Assembly (NCBI GenBank): GCA_963780815.1
Contig: CAWADG010000014.1
Coordinates: forward strand, 124,001-188,000
Source: VRUE01 sp963780815
Lineage (GTDB): Bacteria > Actinomycetota > Thermoleophilia > Solirubrobacterales > 70-9
Reading direction: 5' to 3'
DNA: 64,000 bases
Part shown: positions 41,689 to 49,693 of the stretch, in pieces
Position numbering within the stretch: position 1 is the first letter of the stretch
Layout: each line of letters starts with the position of its first letter
Translations under genes and position numbers: made by a program
Notes under the pieces: model-generated
Seen by the model: the letters and a program-made list of their open reading frames with translations, nothing else
The model's database searches: none
Told to the model about the DNA's origin: nothing

Positions 41689-42316
41689 GGGCCAGCCGCC
41701 TCGCCTCTTCGTAGGCCTCGACCGACTCCGGGGCCGATGCGCCCTGCGCCCACTCCTCGGTGCCGCGGGCCTCGTAGCGGGCCCGCCAGCCCTGGTCGGG
41801 GTTGCCCATGATCTTCCGCTGCAGCTTGGTGAACCCGTAGAGGACGGCCTCCGGGCGGGGCGGGCAGCCGGGGATGTGGAGGTCGATCGGCATGAACTTG
41901 TCGGCGCCCTGGACCACCGCGTAGTTGGAGAACATGCCGCCGCTCGAGGAGCAGGCGCCCATCGAGATCGCCCATTTCGGCTCCAGCATCTGGTCGTAGA
42001 GGCGGCGGACGACCGGCGCCATCTTGATCGAGACCCGGCCCGAGAGGATGATCATGTCGGCCTGCCGCGGCGAGGCCCGCAGCGCCTCGGCGCCGAACCG
42101 GGCGAGGTCGTAGCGGGCGGTGACCAGCGAGATCGGCGCCTCGATCGCGCAGCAGGCGAGGCCGAAGGTGAGCGGGAAGGCCGAGTTGGCCCGGGCCCAC
42201 CCGAGCATCTTCTCGAAGTTGGTCATCACCACCCGTTCCTCGACGTAGCGCTCGAGCTCCTCGCCCTCGAGGTCGCCCCGCAGCATGTCCCGCGCCCGCA
42301 ACTGGCGGTCGCGCAT
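41681..42316 (-). CDS. nuoB: NADH-quinone oxidoreductase subunit B (cluster N2)
   Basis: 211 aa. N2 ligands: tandem Cys in GLACCAIEA, GACSSSGGMFSNY and IPGCPPRPEA. Electron output to quinone. The N-terminus is MRDRQLRARDMLRGDLEGEE; the ATG at 42316 lies 12 nt past the nuoA stop, with GGAGG rather far upstream, so the ATG at 42286 remains possible. Confidence 0.95.
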   Translation of the reverse strand: MRDRQLRARDMLRGDLEGEELERYVEERVVMTNFEKMLGWARANSAFPLTFGLACCAIEAPISLVTARYDLARFGAEALRASPRQADMIILSGRVSIKMAPVVRRLYDQMLEPKWAISMGACSSSGGMFSNYAVVQGADKFMPIDLHIPGCPPRPEAVLYGFTKLQRKIMGNPDQGWRARYEARGTEEWAQGASAPESVEAYEEARRLAHA

Positions 42317-42327
42317 CGATTGGCGCT

Positions 42328-42705
42328 CTACCTCCAATTCAGCGCTCCCTTTCGCCAGACATAGATGAAGGCGACCAGCAGCAGGACAACGAACGTGACC
42401 AGCTCGCCGAGGACGAAGAGGCTGTCGGCCGCCTTGAAGATGACCCCGATCGGGTAGAGGAAGACGACCTCGATGTCGAACAGGATGAAGAGCATCGCGA
42501 CGAGGTAGAAGCTGACCCCGAACCGCATCCCGCGGGCGGCCTCGACCGGGATCCCCGACTCGTACGGCTCGGTCTGGCGGCGGCTCGCCGCGGTCTCCTT
42601 CTGCGGCCGCTTCGGGCCGATCAGGTGGTTGAGCATCACGAAGGCGCTTCCGACGACCGCTCCGAGGAGGGCGAAGACGAGTATCGGCGCGTAGCTGCTC
42701 AGCAT
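42328..42705 (-). CDS. nuoA: NADH-quinone oxidoreductase subunit A
   Basis: 125 aa, three TM helices. Conserved YESGIPVEAARGMRFGVSFYLVAMLFILFDIEVVFLYPIG. First gene of the nuo operon, which here runs A-N in the standard order without gene loss. The promoter is probably just upstream (GTTATA on the plus strand). Confidence 0.96.
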   Translation of the reverse strand: MLSSYAPILVFALLGAVVGSAFVMLNHLIGPKRPQKETAASRRQTEPYESGIPVEAARGMRFGVSFYLVAMLFILFDIEVVFLYPIGVIFKAADSLFVLGELVTFVVLLLVAFIYVWRKGALNWR

Positions 42706-42725
42706 TTCCAGGGGCCCCGGCCGGT

Positions 42726-42731
42726 GTTATA
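42726..42731 (-). promoter_or_regulatory. -10 element (TATAAC) of the nuo operon
   Basis: TATAAC on the minus strand, 20 nt before the nuoA ATG. TAGCAA 18 nt further upstream is a weak -35 candidate. The region is AT-richer than its surroundings. Confidence 0.4.
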
Positions 42732-42765
42732 CACCCACCTTGTGACACATTGCTACATAGTGATT

Positions 42766-42801
42766 TTCCGCATCAGCAAGCGGAATCCCGACCCTTTCGG
42801 G
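42766..42801 (+). promoter_or_regulatory. Two small hairpins in the leader of the 144-aa membrane protein gene
   Basis: TTCCGC-ATCAGCAA-GCGGAA (42766-42785) followed by CCCGA-CCCTT-TCGGG (42787-42801), ending 9 nt before the ATG. A -10-like TACATA/CATAGT lies upstream near 42754. They may modulate translation; no known RNA family recognised. Confidence 0.35.
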
Positions 42802-42810
42802 CGGATATAG

Positions 42811-43245
42811 ATGGCCCCGGTCCATCTCGTCGTCGGAGTCGCCCTGATCGTCCTCAATCTGGTCGCGTTCGGGCTTGGCGGTGTGGCCTGGCTCAAGAAG
42901 CGGCCCTCGATCCCGTTCTGGTACCTGCTGCGCGCCGCCCAGGTCTCCGTCTTCATCCAGGCGCTGCTCGGTGGCCTGCTCCTGTTCACCGGCCATGAGG
43001 CCCCCGAAGACCTCCACTACCTCTACGGGATCCTGCCGCTCTTCATCTCCTTCATCGCCGAGGGCGCCCGTGCGGGCGCCGCCCAGCGTGAGATCGGCGA
43101 CCTCGACTTCGAAGGCCTCCCGGCCGAGACCCAGCAGGAGATCGCGCTCGCGATCGTCCGCCGCGAGATGGGGATCATGGCCGTCAGCTGCGGCGTGATC
43201 TTCTTCCTCGCGCTGCGCGCCGCCGGCACCAGCAGCGCGTTCTAG
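42811..43245 (+). CDS. Conserved membrane protein, four TM segments, 144 aa
   Basis: Hydrophobic helices near 5-27, 42-60, 70-90 and 118-138. The cytoplasmic loop AGAAQREIGDLDFEGLPAETQQEIALAIVRREMG is polar. The small four-helix layout resembles uncharacterised actinobacterial proteins. Divergent from nuoA, so possibly a quinone/respiration-linked partner, but nothing in the sequence proves it. Overlaps the convergent deazaflavin gene by 4 nt. Confidence 0.75.
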   Translation: MAPVHLVVGVALIVLNLVAFGLGGVAWLKKRPSIPFWYLLRAAQVSVFIQALLGGLLLFTGHEAPEDLHYLYGILPLFISFIAEGARAGAAQREIGDLDFEGLPAETQQEIALAIVRREMGIMAVSCGVIFFLALRAAGTSSAF

Positions 43246-43688
43246 CCGTCGTTGATCCGGAAGACGGGATGGTCGGGAGCGATCCGGCGCAGGTCCTCCT
43301 CGGGCGCGTCGGAGCCGACGCCGCCGAAGAACTGGCCGACCTCCCATTTCCACTTCTTCAGGTAGGCGCGGAGCAGGGGCGGCTTCTCCTCATCGGGGAG
43401 CTCGGTCGCCGAGAACTCCTCGATTCGGCGGCCGAGCACGAGCCTGCCGGCGCCGCTGACCCGCATGTTGCGGACCCACTGGGTGTGGCCGCGCGGCGCG
43501 ACCAGGTAGCGGTCGCCCTCGAAGACGAGGAGGTTTACCGGCGTCTGCCGCCACTCGCCGCTCTTCCGCCCCCGCACTTCGAGGACCCGCGAGCCGGCGA
43601 GACCGATCCCCAGCCGCGTCATCAGCGCGACGATCGGGTTGAAGACGGTCCTCGTGAACCAGCCGGGCTCCTGGAATCGCGGCTCCAC
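43242..43688 (-). CDS. Deazaflavin (F420)-dependent nitroreductase-family protein
   Basis: 148 aa DUF385/Ddn-like split beta-barrel: GLAGSRVLEVRGRKSGEWRQTPVNLLVFEGDRYLVAPRGHTQWVRNMRVSGAGRLVLGR carries the family pattern for F420 phosphate binding (RGRKSG, RGxxxWxxN). Reduces an unknown substrate with F420H2. The GTG start at 43688 is supported by a TATCGC -10 element shared with the divergent VOC gene. Confidence 0.85.
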   Translation of the reverse strand: MEPRFQEPGWFTRTVFNPIVALMTRLGIGLAGSRVLEVRGRKSGEWRQTPVNLLVFEGDRYLVAPRGHTQWVRNMRVSGAGRLVLGRRIEEFSATELPDEEKPPLLRAYLKKWKWEVGQFFGGVGSDAPEEDLRRIAPDHPVFRINDG

Positions 43689-43704
43689 TTCGATAAGTGT
43701 TGCA

Positions 43705-43714
43705 GCGATAGCCT
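43705..43714. promoter_or_regulatory. Overlapping divergent -10 elements (deazaflavin protein / VOC)
   Basis: Plus-strand TAGCCT (43709-43714) is exactly 7 nt before the ATG at 43722. Minus-strand TATCGC (43710-43705) is 16 nt before the GTG at 43688. They share the TA at 43709-43710. Confidence 0.45.
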
Positions 43715-43721
43715 CCCGGCC

Positions 43722-44105
43722 ATGCTCGACCACATCGGGTTGGAGGTGAGCGATTTCGGCCGCAGCAGGGCGTTCTACGAACAGGCGCTCGAGCCGCTCG
43801 GGATCAGGCTGTTGATGGAGCCGGTCGAGGGCTCGGCGGGATTCGGCAGCGAGACCGAGCACGGGCCGAAGCCCTACTTCTGGATCAACGCCCGCGAGCG
43901 TCCCGCGGTCATCGGCGCCCACGTCGCCTTTGCCGCTCCCGACACCGCCACGGTCGACGCCTTCCACGCCGCCGCGCTCGCGGCCGGCGGCTCCGACAAC
44001 GGCGCCCCGGGCCGCCGCCCGCACTACCACCCCGGCTACTACGGCGCCTTCGTCCTCGACCCCGATGGCAACAACGTCGAGGCCGTCTGCCACCGCGCCA
44101 GCTAG
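43722..44105 (+). CDS. VOC-superfamily protein, 127 aa
   Basis: Single glyoxalase-like domain: MLDHIGLEVSDFGRSRAFYEQALEPLGI, GAHVAFAAPDTATVDAFHAAALAAGG, YYGAFVLDPDGNNVEAVCH. His3-like metal ligand, mid His and terminal Glu are at the usual places. The ATG follows TAGCCT by 7 nt and lacks a Shine-Dalgarno sequence. Substrate unknown. Its stop overlaps that of a small convergent gene. Confidence 0.87.
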   Translation: MLDHIGLEVSDFGRSRAFYEQALEPLGIRLLMEPVEGSAGFGSETEHGPKPYFWINARERPAVIGAHVAFAAPDTATVDAFHAAALAAGGSDNGAPGRRPHYHPGYYGAFVLDPDGNNVEAVCHRAS

Positions 44106-44266
44106 CGCCCGCGCCGCTCGGCGTCGAGGTTGTCGCGCAGTTCGGAAACGAGGAACTGAGCCTTGCGCGGGTCGATCCGGACCTGGTCGGTCAGCGGGAT
44201 CGGCCGCGCGTTGGCGAGGAGCTCTTCGAGGCGTTCGATCGCGGCATCTGTCTCGGTCTCCCGCAT
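44102..44266 (-). CDS. Small protein, 54 aa
   Basis: ATG at 44266 (GGTGATG context). Starts MRETETDAAIERLEELLANA and continues with PIPLTDQVRIDPRKAQFLVSE, then ends in ERRGR. Charged and helical, with the look of small actinobacterial proteins that pair a helix with a P-L-[ST]-x-x-V-x-[IV]-[DN] segment. The stop overlaps the VOC stop in convergent orientation. Third-position G+C is high, in line with real coding. Function unknown. Confidence 0.55.
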   Translation of the reverse strand: MRETETDAAIERLEELLANARPIPLTDQVRIDPRKAQFLVSELRDNLDAERRGR

Positions 44267-44309
44267 CACCGCCCTATCGGCCGGGCGTGCAGGAGTCGTT
44301 AGCGCCGGC

Positions 44310-44786
44310 TCAGCCCAACGGGCGGTATTCGCCGCGGTGGAAGACGAGCGGGTCGCCCTCGCCGGCCTCGAGGCCGGTGACCTCGCCGGTGACGATGACG
44401 TGGTCGCCGCCGGCGATCACGTCGCGCAGCTCGCAGGCGACCCAGACCACCGCCTCTGCGATCGCCGGGATCCCCTCGCGATCGTGCCAATCGACCCCCT
44501 GCCACTTGTCGGCGACCGGCGCCTTCGTCGCGAAGGAGCGGGCGATCTCCTCCTGGCCCGCGTGCAGGACGCTGACCCCGAACCGGTTTGCCGCCTGCAC
44601 CGCGAGCAGGGTCCGCGATCCGCGGTCGAGGCTGGCCAGCATCAGCATCGGCTCGACCGAGAGCGAGCAGACCGCGTTGGCGGTCGCCCCCGCCGGGCCG
44701 TCGGGGCCGTTCGCCGACACCACAGTCACCCCGGTGGGGAGGATTCCCATCGCGGCTCGGAAACTGGCTGGATTCGGCGGTTCCAT
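44310..44786 (-). CDS. Flavin reductase family protein (FMN-binding split barrel)
   Basis: 158 aa. Flavin_reduct pattern: FRAAMGILPTGVTVVSANGPDGPAGATANAVCSLSVEPMLMLASLDRGSRT, GVSVLHAGQEEIARSFA, GDHVIVTGEVTGLEAGEGDPLVFHRGEYRPL. Supplies reduced FMN/FAD to a mono-oxygenase or reduces other substrates. The ATG at 44786 was picked because more upstream residues are Arg-rich and not protein-like. The promoter overlaps that of the cytochrome gene. Confidence 0.88.
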   Translation of the reverse strand: MEPPNPASFRAAMGILPTGVTVVSANGPDGPAGATANAVCSLSVEPMLMLASLDRGSRTLLAVQAANRFGVSVLHAGQEEIARSFATKAPVADKWQGVDWHDREGIPAIAEAVVWVACELRDVIAGGDHVIVTGEVTGLEAGEGDPLVFHRGEYRPLG

Positions 44787-44810
44787 CGTTGGAGTGAGGA
44801 TCGGCTGAAG

Positions 44811-44820
44811 ACAATATGAT
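44811..44820. promoter_or_regulatory. Overlapping divergent -10 elements (flavin reductase / cytochrome c)
   Basis: Plus-strand TATGAT (44815-44820) is 9 nt before the GTG at 44830. Minus-strand TATTGT (44816-44811) would start the flavin reductase mRNA with a leader of about 17-18 nt. They share TA at 44815-44816. Confidence 0.45.
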
Positions 44821-44829
44821 GCGCGCCGC

Positions 44830-45228
44830 GTGCGCCCAGCCCTCCTCACAGCAACGGTTCTCGCCGCCGTCCTCGGCCTGTCCGCATGCGGCTTCGGCGA
44901 GGAAGGCATCTCGGTCTCCAGGGACGACGCGAACTACAACGGGGCCGTTCTCTTCGCCACCCACTGCTCCGGCTGCCACACGCTGAGCGCGGCCGGTACG
45001 CAGGGAACGGGGAACCGGAGCATCCGCACCCAGGGGCCGAACCTGAACGAACGGACCGAGACCTACGAAGACGCCCTCTTCGCGATCGAGAACGGCGGCT
45101 TTTCGGGCGCGATCATGCCGCAGAACATCGTCGTCGGCGAAGAAGCCGAAGAGGTGGCCCGCTTCGTCGCCAAGTACGCCGGCGAAGAGGCCCAGGAATC
45201 GCCGCGCCCGGGCGAGAACTCGCCCTGA
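44830..45228 (+). CDS. Cytochrome c lipoprotein
   Basis: 132 aa. Signal peptide with lipobox LSAC at residues 17-20 (Cys20 lipidated), heme c motif CSGCH at about 46-50, and distal Met in GAIMPQNIV near 95. The C-terminal tail is acidic. A membrane-tethered electron carrier outside the cytoplasmic membrane. Its class resembles small cbb3/caa3-type or nitrite reductase-linked cytochromes, but the partner is unknown. The GTG start follows TATGAT by 9 nt. serS begins 13 nt after its stop. Confidence 0.9.
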   Translation: MRPALLTATVLAAVLGLSACGFGEEGISVSRDDANYNGAVLFATHCSGCHTLSAAGTQGTGNRSIRTQGPNLNERTETYEDALFAIENGGFSGAIMPQNIVVGEEAEEVARFVAKYAGEEAQESPRPGENSP

Positions 45229-45241
45229 GCCCGGGCCCCCG

Positions 45242-46513
45242 ATGCTCGACCTGAAGCTGATCCGCTCGGACCCGGAGCAGGTCAAGGCGGCGCTCGAGCG
45301 CCGCGGCGCCGGCGAGAACGTCGACGAGCTGTTGACTCTCGACGCGCGTAGGCGCGAGCTGCTGCCGCGGATCGAGGGCGCGCAGGCCGAGCGCAAGACC
45401 CTCTCCAAGCAGATCGGCGAGGAGAAGCAGAAGGGAAATGAGGCGGCCGACCTGGTCGCCGAGGTGGGGCGGCTGAAGGAGGAGATCGAGACCGGCAAAG
45501 CGGAGCTCGAGGAGGTCGAGGCCCGGATCGAGCGGGTCGCGGCCGCGCTCCCCAACCTGCCGGACCCTGACGCTCCCGACGGGATGACCGAGGAGGACGC
45601 CCTCGTCGTCCGCGAGGTCGGGGAGCGGACGAGCTTCGAGTTCGAGCCGCTCGACCACCTCGAGATCGGGACCAGGCTCGGCCTGATCGACGTCGAGTCG
45701 GCGGCGAAGCTCTCCGGCTCGCGCTTTGCATACCTCAAGGGTGACCTCGTCCTGGTCGAGATGGCCCTCGTGCGCTACGCGCTCGACCTTGTCGGCGGCG
45801 AGGGCCACGAACCGGTGGTTCCTCCTGTCCTGGTCCGGGAAGACGCCCTCTACGGCACCGGGTTCCTGCCCGGCGACCGCGACCAGATCTACGAGATCCC
45901 GAAGGACGACCTGTTCCTGGTCGGCACCTCCGAGGTGTCGCTGGCGGCCCTCCACGCTGAGGAGATCCTCGACGCCGACCGGCTCCCGATCCGCTACGCC
46001 GGGTTCTCGACCTGCTTCCGGCGTGAGGCGGGGGCAGCCGGCCGCGACACCCGGGGCATCTTCCGCGTCCACCAATTCGACAAGGTCGAGATGTTCTCGT
46101 TCGTCGAGCCCGCCGAGTCCCCCGCCGAGCACGAGCGCCTGCTGGCGATCGAGGAGCGGATCCTGACCGAGCTAGAGATCCCCTACCGGGTCGTCAACGT
46201 CGCCGCCGGGGACCTCGGGGCGCCGGCGGCGAAGAAGTACGACTGCGAGGCCTGGATCCCGAGCCAGGACCGCTACCGCGAGCTGACCTCGTGCTCGAAC
46301 ACGACCGACTACCAGGCACGACGCCTCGCCTGTAGGTATCGGGCCACAGACGGCGAAACACCACAGGCAGTGCACACTCTGAACGGAACAGCGGTCGCGG
46401 TGGGGAGGACAATCGTCGCCCTGCTGGAGAACCGACAGGAGCGCGACGGGAGCTTCTCGCTACCTACTATTTTGCATTCGTACGGTTCGCCTGCAAGGAT
46501 CGATGCACGATGA
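45242..46513 (+). CDS. serS: Seryl-tRNA synthetase
   Basis: 423 aa class II synthetase. N-terminal coiled-coil tRNA-binding arm (residues about 25-105, ALERRGAGENVDELLTLDARRR...), motif 2 STCFRREAGAAGRDTRGIFRVHQFDKVE, ELTSCSNTTDYQARR, and motif 3 LNGTAVAVGRTIVALLEN. The last 25 codons have lower G+C and rare codons (CTA, ATT, TTG). This stretch probably doubles as the promoter region of the response regulator gene that starts inside serS. Confidence 0.96.
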   Translation: MLDLKLIRSDPEQVKAALERRGAGENVDELLTLDARRRELLPRIEGAQAERKTLSKQIGEEKQKGNEAADLVAEVGRLKEEIETGKAELEEVEARIERVAAALPNLPDPDAPDGMTEEDALVVREVGERTSFEFEPLDHLEIGTRLGLIDVESAAKLSGSRFAYLKGDLVLVEMALVRYALDLVGGEGHEPVVPPVLVREDALYGTGFLPGDRDQIYEIPKDDLFLVGTSEVSLAALHAEEILDADRLPIRYAGFSTCFRREAGAAGRDTRGIFRVHQFDKVEMFSFVEPAESPAEHERLLAIEERILTELEIPYRVVNVAAGDLGAPAAKKYDCEAWIPSQDRYRELTSCSNTTDYQARRLACRYRATDGETPQAVHTLNGTAVAVGRTIVALLENRQERDGSFSLPTILHSYGSPARIDAR

Positions 46514-47198
46514 ACGCGGAAAGAGCGACATTCCGGATCTCATGAACAGCAGCGTCAGAGAGGCCAAGCGAGTAGTTCTCTGCGACGACCACGAGATCGT
46601 CCGCGAGGCGATCAAGGCGCGGATGGCCAGCTCGAACGCGCTCCAGATCGTCGGCGAGGCCGGGAACGGCCGCGACGTCGTCGAGGTCGTGAAAGAGCTC
46701 GAGCCCGACGTCCTGATCATCGACGTCGAGCTGCCCAAACGGGACGGGATCGAGGCGACCAAGGAGGTCCTCAAGGCCAGGCCGAGGACCAAAGTCATCA
46801 TCTTCACCGCCCACGCCCAACCGGACCTCCTGGCGCTCGCCCTGCGCGCCGGCGCCTCCGGCTACGTCCTCAAGTCGGCGCCCGCGGAGGACATCGCGCG
46901 GGCGGTCAAAGCCGTCACCACTGGTGGGACCTTCCTCGGCGGCGACTTCGCCGGCGGCAAGCCCTCGGAGGTTGAGAAACTGCTCGACCTCTCCCCGCGT
47001 GAGCGCCAGATCCTCGAGCTGCTCGCCGAGGGGCTGCGGGTGAAGGAGATCGCCGAGCGGCTCGGGCTCAGCCCGGCGACCGTCCACACCCACGTCCGCA
47101 ACGCGATCGCCAAGCTCGAGGTCGACACCCGGACCGAGGCCGTGGCCCTCGCGGTCCGGTTCAGCTACCTCGGCGCCGGCGGCGCCGTCAACAAATAG
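46503..47198 (+). CDS. LuxR/NarL-type response regulator
   Basis: 231 aa. Receiver domain: VLCDDHEIVREAI, phospho-acceptor Asp in LIIDVELPKRDGIEATKE near residue 83, FTAHA and YVLKSAP. The LuxR HTH at about 165-225 is LSPRERQILELLAEGLRVKEIAERLGLSPATVHTHVRNAIAKL. No kinase gene is adjacent. The start at 46503 overlaps the serS stop by 11 nt; an in-frame ATG at 46542 is the alternative and fits the family N-terminus better. Confidence 0.9.
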   Translation: MHDERGKSDIPDLMNSSVREAKRVVLCDDHEIVREAIKARMASSNALQIVGEAGNGRDVVEVVKELEPDVLIIDVELPKRDGIEATKEVLKARPRTKVIIFTAHAQPDLLALALRAGASGYVLKSAPAEDIARAVKAVTTGGTFLGGDFAGGKPSEVEKLLDLSPRERQILELLAEGLRVKEIAERLGLSPATVHTHVRNAIAKLEVDTRTEAVALAVRFSYLGAGGAVNK

Positions 47199-47204
47199 AG
47201 GGCG

Positions 47205-47618
47205 CTACTCGTCCTCGTCGCGCTCGAGCGTCAGAGCGCAGCCGTTGATGCAGTAGCGCTGGCCGGTCGGGCCGGGCCCGTCCTCGAAGACATGCCCGAG
47301 GTGCCCGCCGCAGTGCTTGCAGACCACCTCGGTGCGCCGCATCCCGAGGCTGTTGTCGGAGCGCAGCTCGACGTGCTCGCGATTGACCGGCTCGGTGAAG
47401 CTCGGCCAGCCGGTGCCCGAGTCGAACTTCGTGTCCGAGGAGAAGAGCTCGGCGCCGCAGCCGGCGCAGCGATACATCCCGCCGCTCTTCTCGTCCCAGT
47501 AGGGGCCGGTGAAGGCGCGCTCGGTGCCAGCGTTCCGCAGCACCTCGTACTGCTCGGGCGTCAGCTCTTCGCGCCACTCCTGCTCGGACTTCTGGACCTT
47601 CGTCCTGTTCTCAGTCAT
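47205..47618 (-). CDS. msrB: Peptide methionine-R-sulfoxide reductase
   Basis: 137 aa. Two structural zinc CxxC pairs (YRCAGCGAEL, VVCKHCGGHLGH), substrate-binding SGTGWPSF, and catalytic Cys in GQRYCINGCAL. The usual end is RYCINSASL; here a second Cys takes the place of Ser three residues on and could act as resolving Cys. The ATG at 47618 has AAGGAAGG upstream. Repairs oxidised protein methionine. Confidence 0.94.
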   Translation of the reverse strand: MTENRTKVQKSEQEWREELTPEQYEVLRNAGTERAFTGPYWDEKSGGMYRCAGCGAELFSSDTKFDSGTGWPSFTEPVNREHVELRSDNSLGMRRTEVVCKHCGGHLGHVFEDGPGPTGQRYCINGCALTLERDEDE

Positions 47619-47674
47619 CGCCTTCCTTTCCTCTATATCCAGCTTACGCACCCTGTCCAGGGCCTCGGCCCGCT

Positions 47675-47680
47675 TAGGAT
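47675..47680 (+). promoter_or_regulatory. -10 element (TAGGAT) of the thioesterase-like gene
   Basis: TAGGAT, 6 nt before the GTG at 47687; leaderless-type arrangement. Confidence 0.4.
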
Positions 47681-47686
47681 CCGGGC

Positions 47687-48469
47687 GTGCCGGAGACCTT
47701 TTACGAGCCCGATGGGGACGGCTTCGTCGCGACCGAGCTGACCCGCGGGCCGTGGGACCCCGGTGCCCAGCACGCCGGCCCGCCGTCGGCACTTCTCGGG
47801 CGCGAGATCGAGCGCCTCGAGGGCGGCGAGGGCTTCCAGGTCGCCCGGATCAACTTCGAGATCCTGCGGCCGGTCCCGATCGGCCCGGTCAGGGTCGAGG
47901 CGCGGCTGGCCCGCCCCGGCCGCTCGGTGCAGATGATCGAGGCGGCCCTCCGCGACGAGGAGAACGAGCTGATGCTGGCCCGTGCCTGGCGGATCAGGAC
48001 GTCGCGGCTCGAGCTGCCGCCGGAGGTCCCGGACGGCCCTCCGCCGCCGCCGGGCCCCGAGCAGGGGTTCCGGCCCGAGTTCTTCGATACCGGCCAGGAC
48101 GTCGGCTACCACACCGCGATGGAGTGGAGTTCGCTCGACGGCGGCTTTCGGGACCCCGGCCCGGCTAAGGTCTGGATGCGGATGCGCCACCCGCTTCTGC
48201 CCGGTGAGGAGCCCTCGCCGCTGCAGCGGACCCTGATCGCGGCGGACGTCGGCAACGGGATCAGCGCCGTCCTCGACTGGCGCCGCCACCTCTTCATCAA
48301 CGTCGACCTCAGCGTCCACCTCGAGCGGATGCCCGAGGGGGAGTGGGTCTGCGTCGACGCCACGACACTCCCGCACGAGCACGGGATCGGGACCGCCGAG
48401 TCGGTGCTCTTCGACGAGCGCGGGAGGATCGGTCGCGCCGCCCAAAGCCTGCTCCTCGCCGAGCGCTGA
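47687..48469 (+). CDS. Acyl-CoA thioesterase-like protein (double hotdog)
   Basis: 260 aa. TesB-like/thioesterase-superfamily pattern: PWDPGAQHAGPPSALLGREIE at the first hotdog, NFEILRPVPIGPVRVEARLARPGRSVQMIEAAL, and a second hotdog with LIAADVGNGISAVLDWRRHLFINVDLSVHLERMPEGEW. The family hydrolyses acyl-CoA; the exact substrate is unknown. GTG start after TAGGAT. Followed by a short palindrome that may stop both convergent transcripts. Confidence 0.85.
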   Translation: MPETFYEPDGDGFVATELTRGPWDPGAQHAGPPSALLGREIERLEGGEGFQVARINFEILRPVPIGPVRVEARLARPGRSVQMIEAALRDEENELMLARAWRIRTSRLELPPEVPDGPPPPPGPEQGFRPEFFDTGQDVGYHTAMEWSSLDGGFRDPGPAKVWMRMRHPLLPGEEPSPLQRTLIAADVGNGISAVLDWRRHLFINVDLSVHLERMPEGEWVCVDATTLPHEHGIGTAESVLFDERGRIGRAAQSLLLAER

Positions 48470-48474
48470 CTTGG

Positions 48475-48493
48475 ACGTGCCGTGACGGCACGT
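48475..48493. terminator. Palindrome between convergent thioesterase and MFS genes
   Basis: ACGTGCCGTGACGGCACGT, perfect 9-bp half sites around one G, 5 nt after one stop and 6 nt before the other. A bidirectional terminator is the simplest reading, although no T-tract is present. Confidence 0.5.
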
Positions 48494-48499
48494 AGCCTC

Positions 48500-49693
48500 C
48501 TAGCCGGCCTCGGCTCGGCGCGCGGCGAGCAGTTCCTCGCTGCGGCTCGAGATCGTGACCGCGATCGTCGTCGCGCAGACCGCCGCCGCGCAGGCGGCGA
48601 AGAGGAAGGCTCCCTGGTAGTCGCTGAGGGCGGCCGCGACTCCGGCGAGGGGAGCGCCGAAGCCGACCCCGGCATCGAAGAACGCGGTGAAGGTCCCGAG
48701 CGCGGCGCCGCGGCGGTTGACCGGGACGCGGTCGACGACGATCAGCGAGAGGGACGGGTAGAGCAGCGAGAACGCCGCCCCCATCGCCAGAGCACCGGCC
48801 AGTGCGGCGACGAGGCTGCCGGCGGTCGCGATCACGACCAGGCCGGCCATCTCGACGAGCGCGGCGGCGGTCGCCACCCTAGCCGGCCCGATCCGGTCGG
48901 GCAGGTCGCCGCCGAGCAGGCGGGTGAGCACGACCATCGAGGCGAAGGCCCCGAACACGGTCGCCCCGTGCCCGATCCCGCGGGCGTCGAGGTGGAGGAC
49001 GACGAAGGCGGCGACCGTCGCGTAGCCGATCGAGGCCAGCGCCAGCGCGCTTCCCGGCCGCACCGCCTCGCGGGCGATCAGCGGCTGGCTATCGTCGTGG
49101 GCGACGGGCCGGAACGGGTCCGGGAGCCGGAGGGCGATCAGCGCTCCGACCGACGGCGCCAGCCCGGCGAAGAGCCAGACCGCCGTGTAGCCCGAGGTCT
49201 GCTGCAGCAGCTCGCCGATCAGGGGGCCGACGCTGAGGCCGGTCCAGATCGCGAGGCCGTAGAGGCCGATCACCCGGCCTCGCCGGTGCGGGGGCGCTAT
49301 GTCGACGACCCAGGCCGAGCCGGCGGTGAAGACCGTCCCCTCTCCGGCCCCGAGCACCAGTCGTGCCAGGATCAGGCCCGGGATCCCGAGCGGGAGCAGG
49401 TAGAGAAAGCCCGAGGCGGCGACCAGGAGCGAGCCGACCAGGACCGTCGGCCGTCGGCCGCGGCTGTCGGCGAGCCGGCCGGCGACCGGACGCAGCAGGA
49501 GCCCGGTTACGGCATAGGACCCGATCACGATCCCGACCGCGACGTTGCCGCCGTCGAGGGGCCCGTGCACGTAGCGGGGGAGGATCGGCAGCACGGCGCC
49601 GACCGCGACGATCCCGGCGAAGGTCACCGCGAAGACCCCGGCGAAGGCCATCCCCGGCCGCGCCACCCCCGGCGATGTCGCACTTCCGTTCAC
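48500..49693 (-). CDS. MFS transporter, 12 TM
   Basis: 397 aa with a motif A-like loop (GRLADSRGRRPTVLVGSL) after TM2 and a weaker one (GGDLPDRIGPARVATAAAL) in the second half, and RLVLGAGEGTVFTAGSAWVVDIAP on TM4-5. Resembles drug/multiple-antibiotic efflux permeases; substrate unknown. The GTG start overlaps the HAD gene stop (GTGA) and sits in the loop of a hairpin. Confidence 0.88.
   Translation of the reverse strand: MNGSATSPGVARPGMAFAGVFAVTFAGIVAVGAVLPILPRYVHGPLDGGNVAVGIVIGSYAVTGLLLRPVAGRLADSRGRRPTVLVGSLLVAASGFLYLLPLGIPGLILARLVLGAGEGTVFTAGSAWVVDIAPPHRRGRVIGLYGLAIWTGLSVGPLIGELLQQTSGYTAVWLFAGLAPSVGALIALRLPDPFRPVAHDDSQPLIAREAVRPGSALALASIGYATVAAFVVLHLDARGIGHGATVFGAFASMVVLTRLLGGDLPDRIGPARVATAAALVEMAGLVVIATAGSLVAALAGALAMGAAFSLLYPSLSLIVVDRVPVNRRGAALGTFTAFFDAGVGFGAPLAGVAAALSDYQGAFLFAACAAAVCATTIAVTISSRSEELLAARRAEAG

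Noticed and set aside
42739..42762. CRP-like site (TGTGACACATTGCTACATAGTGAT)
   Set aside because: Only the left half matches TGTGA; the right half is not its complement at the right spacing.
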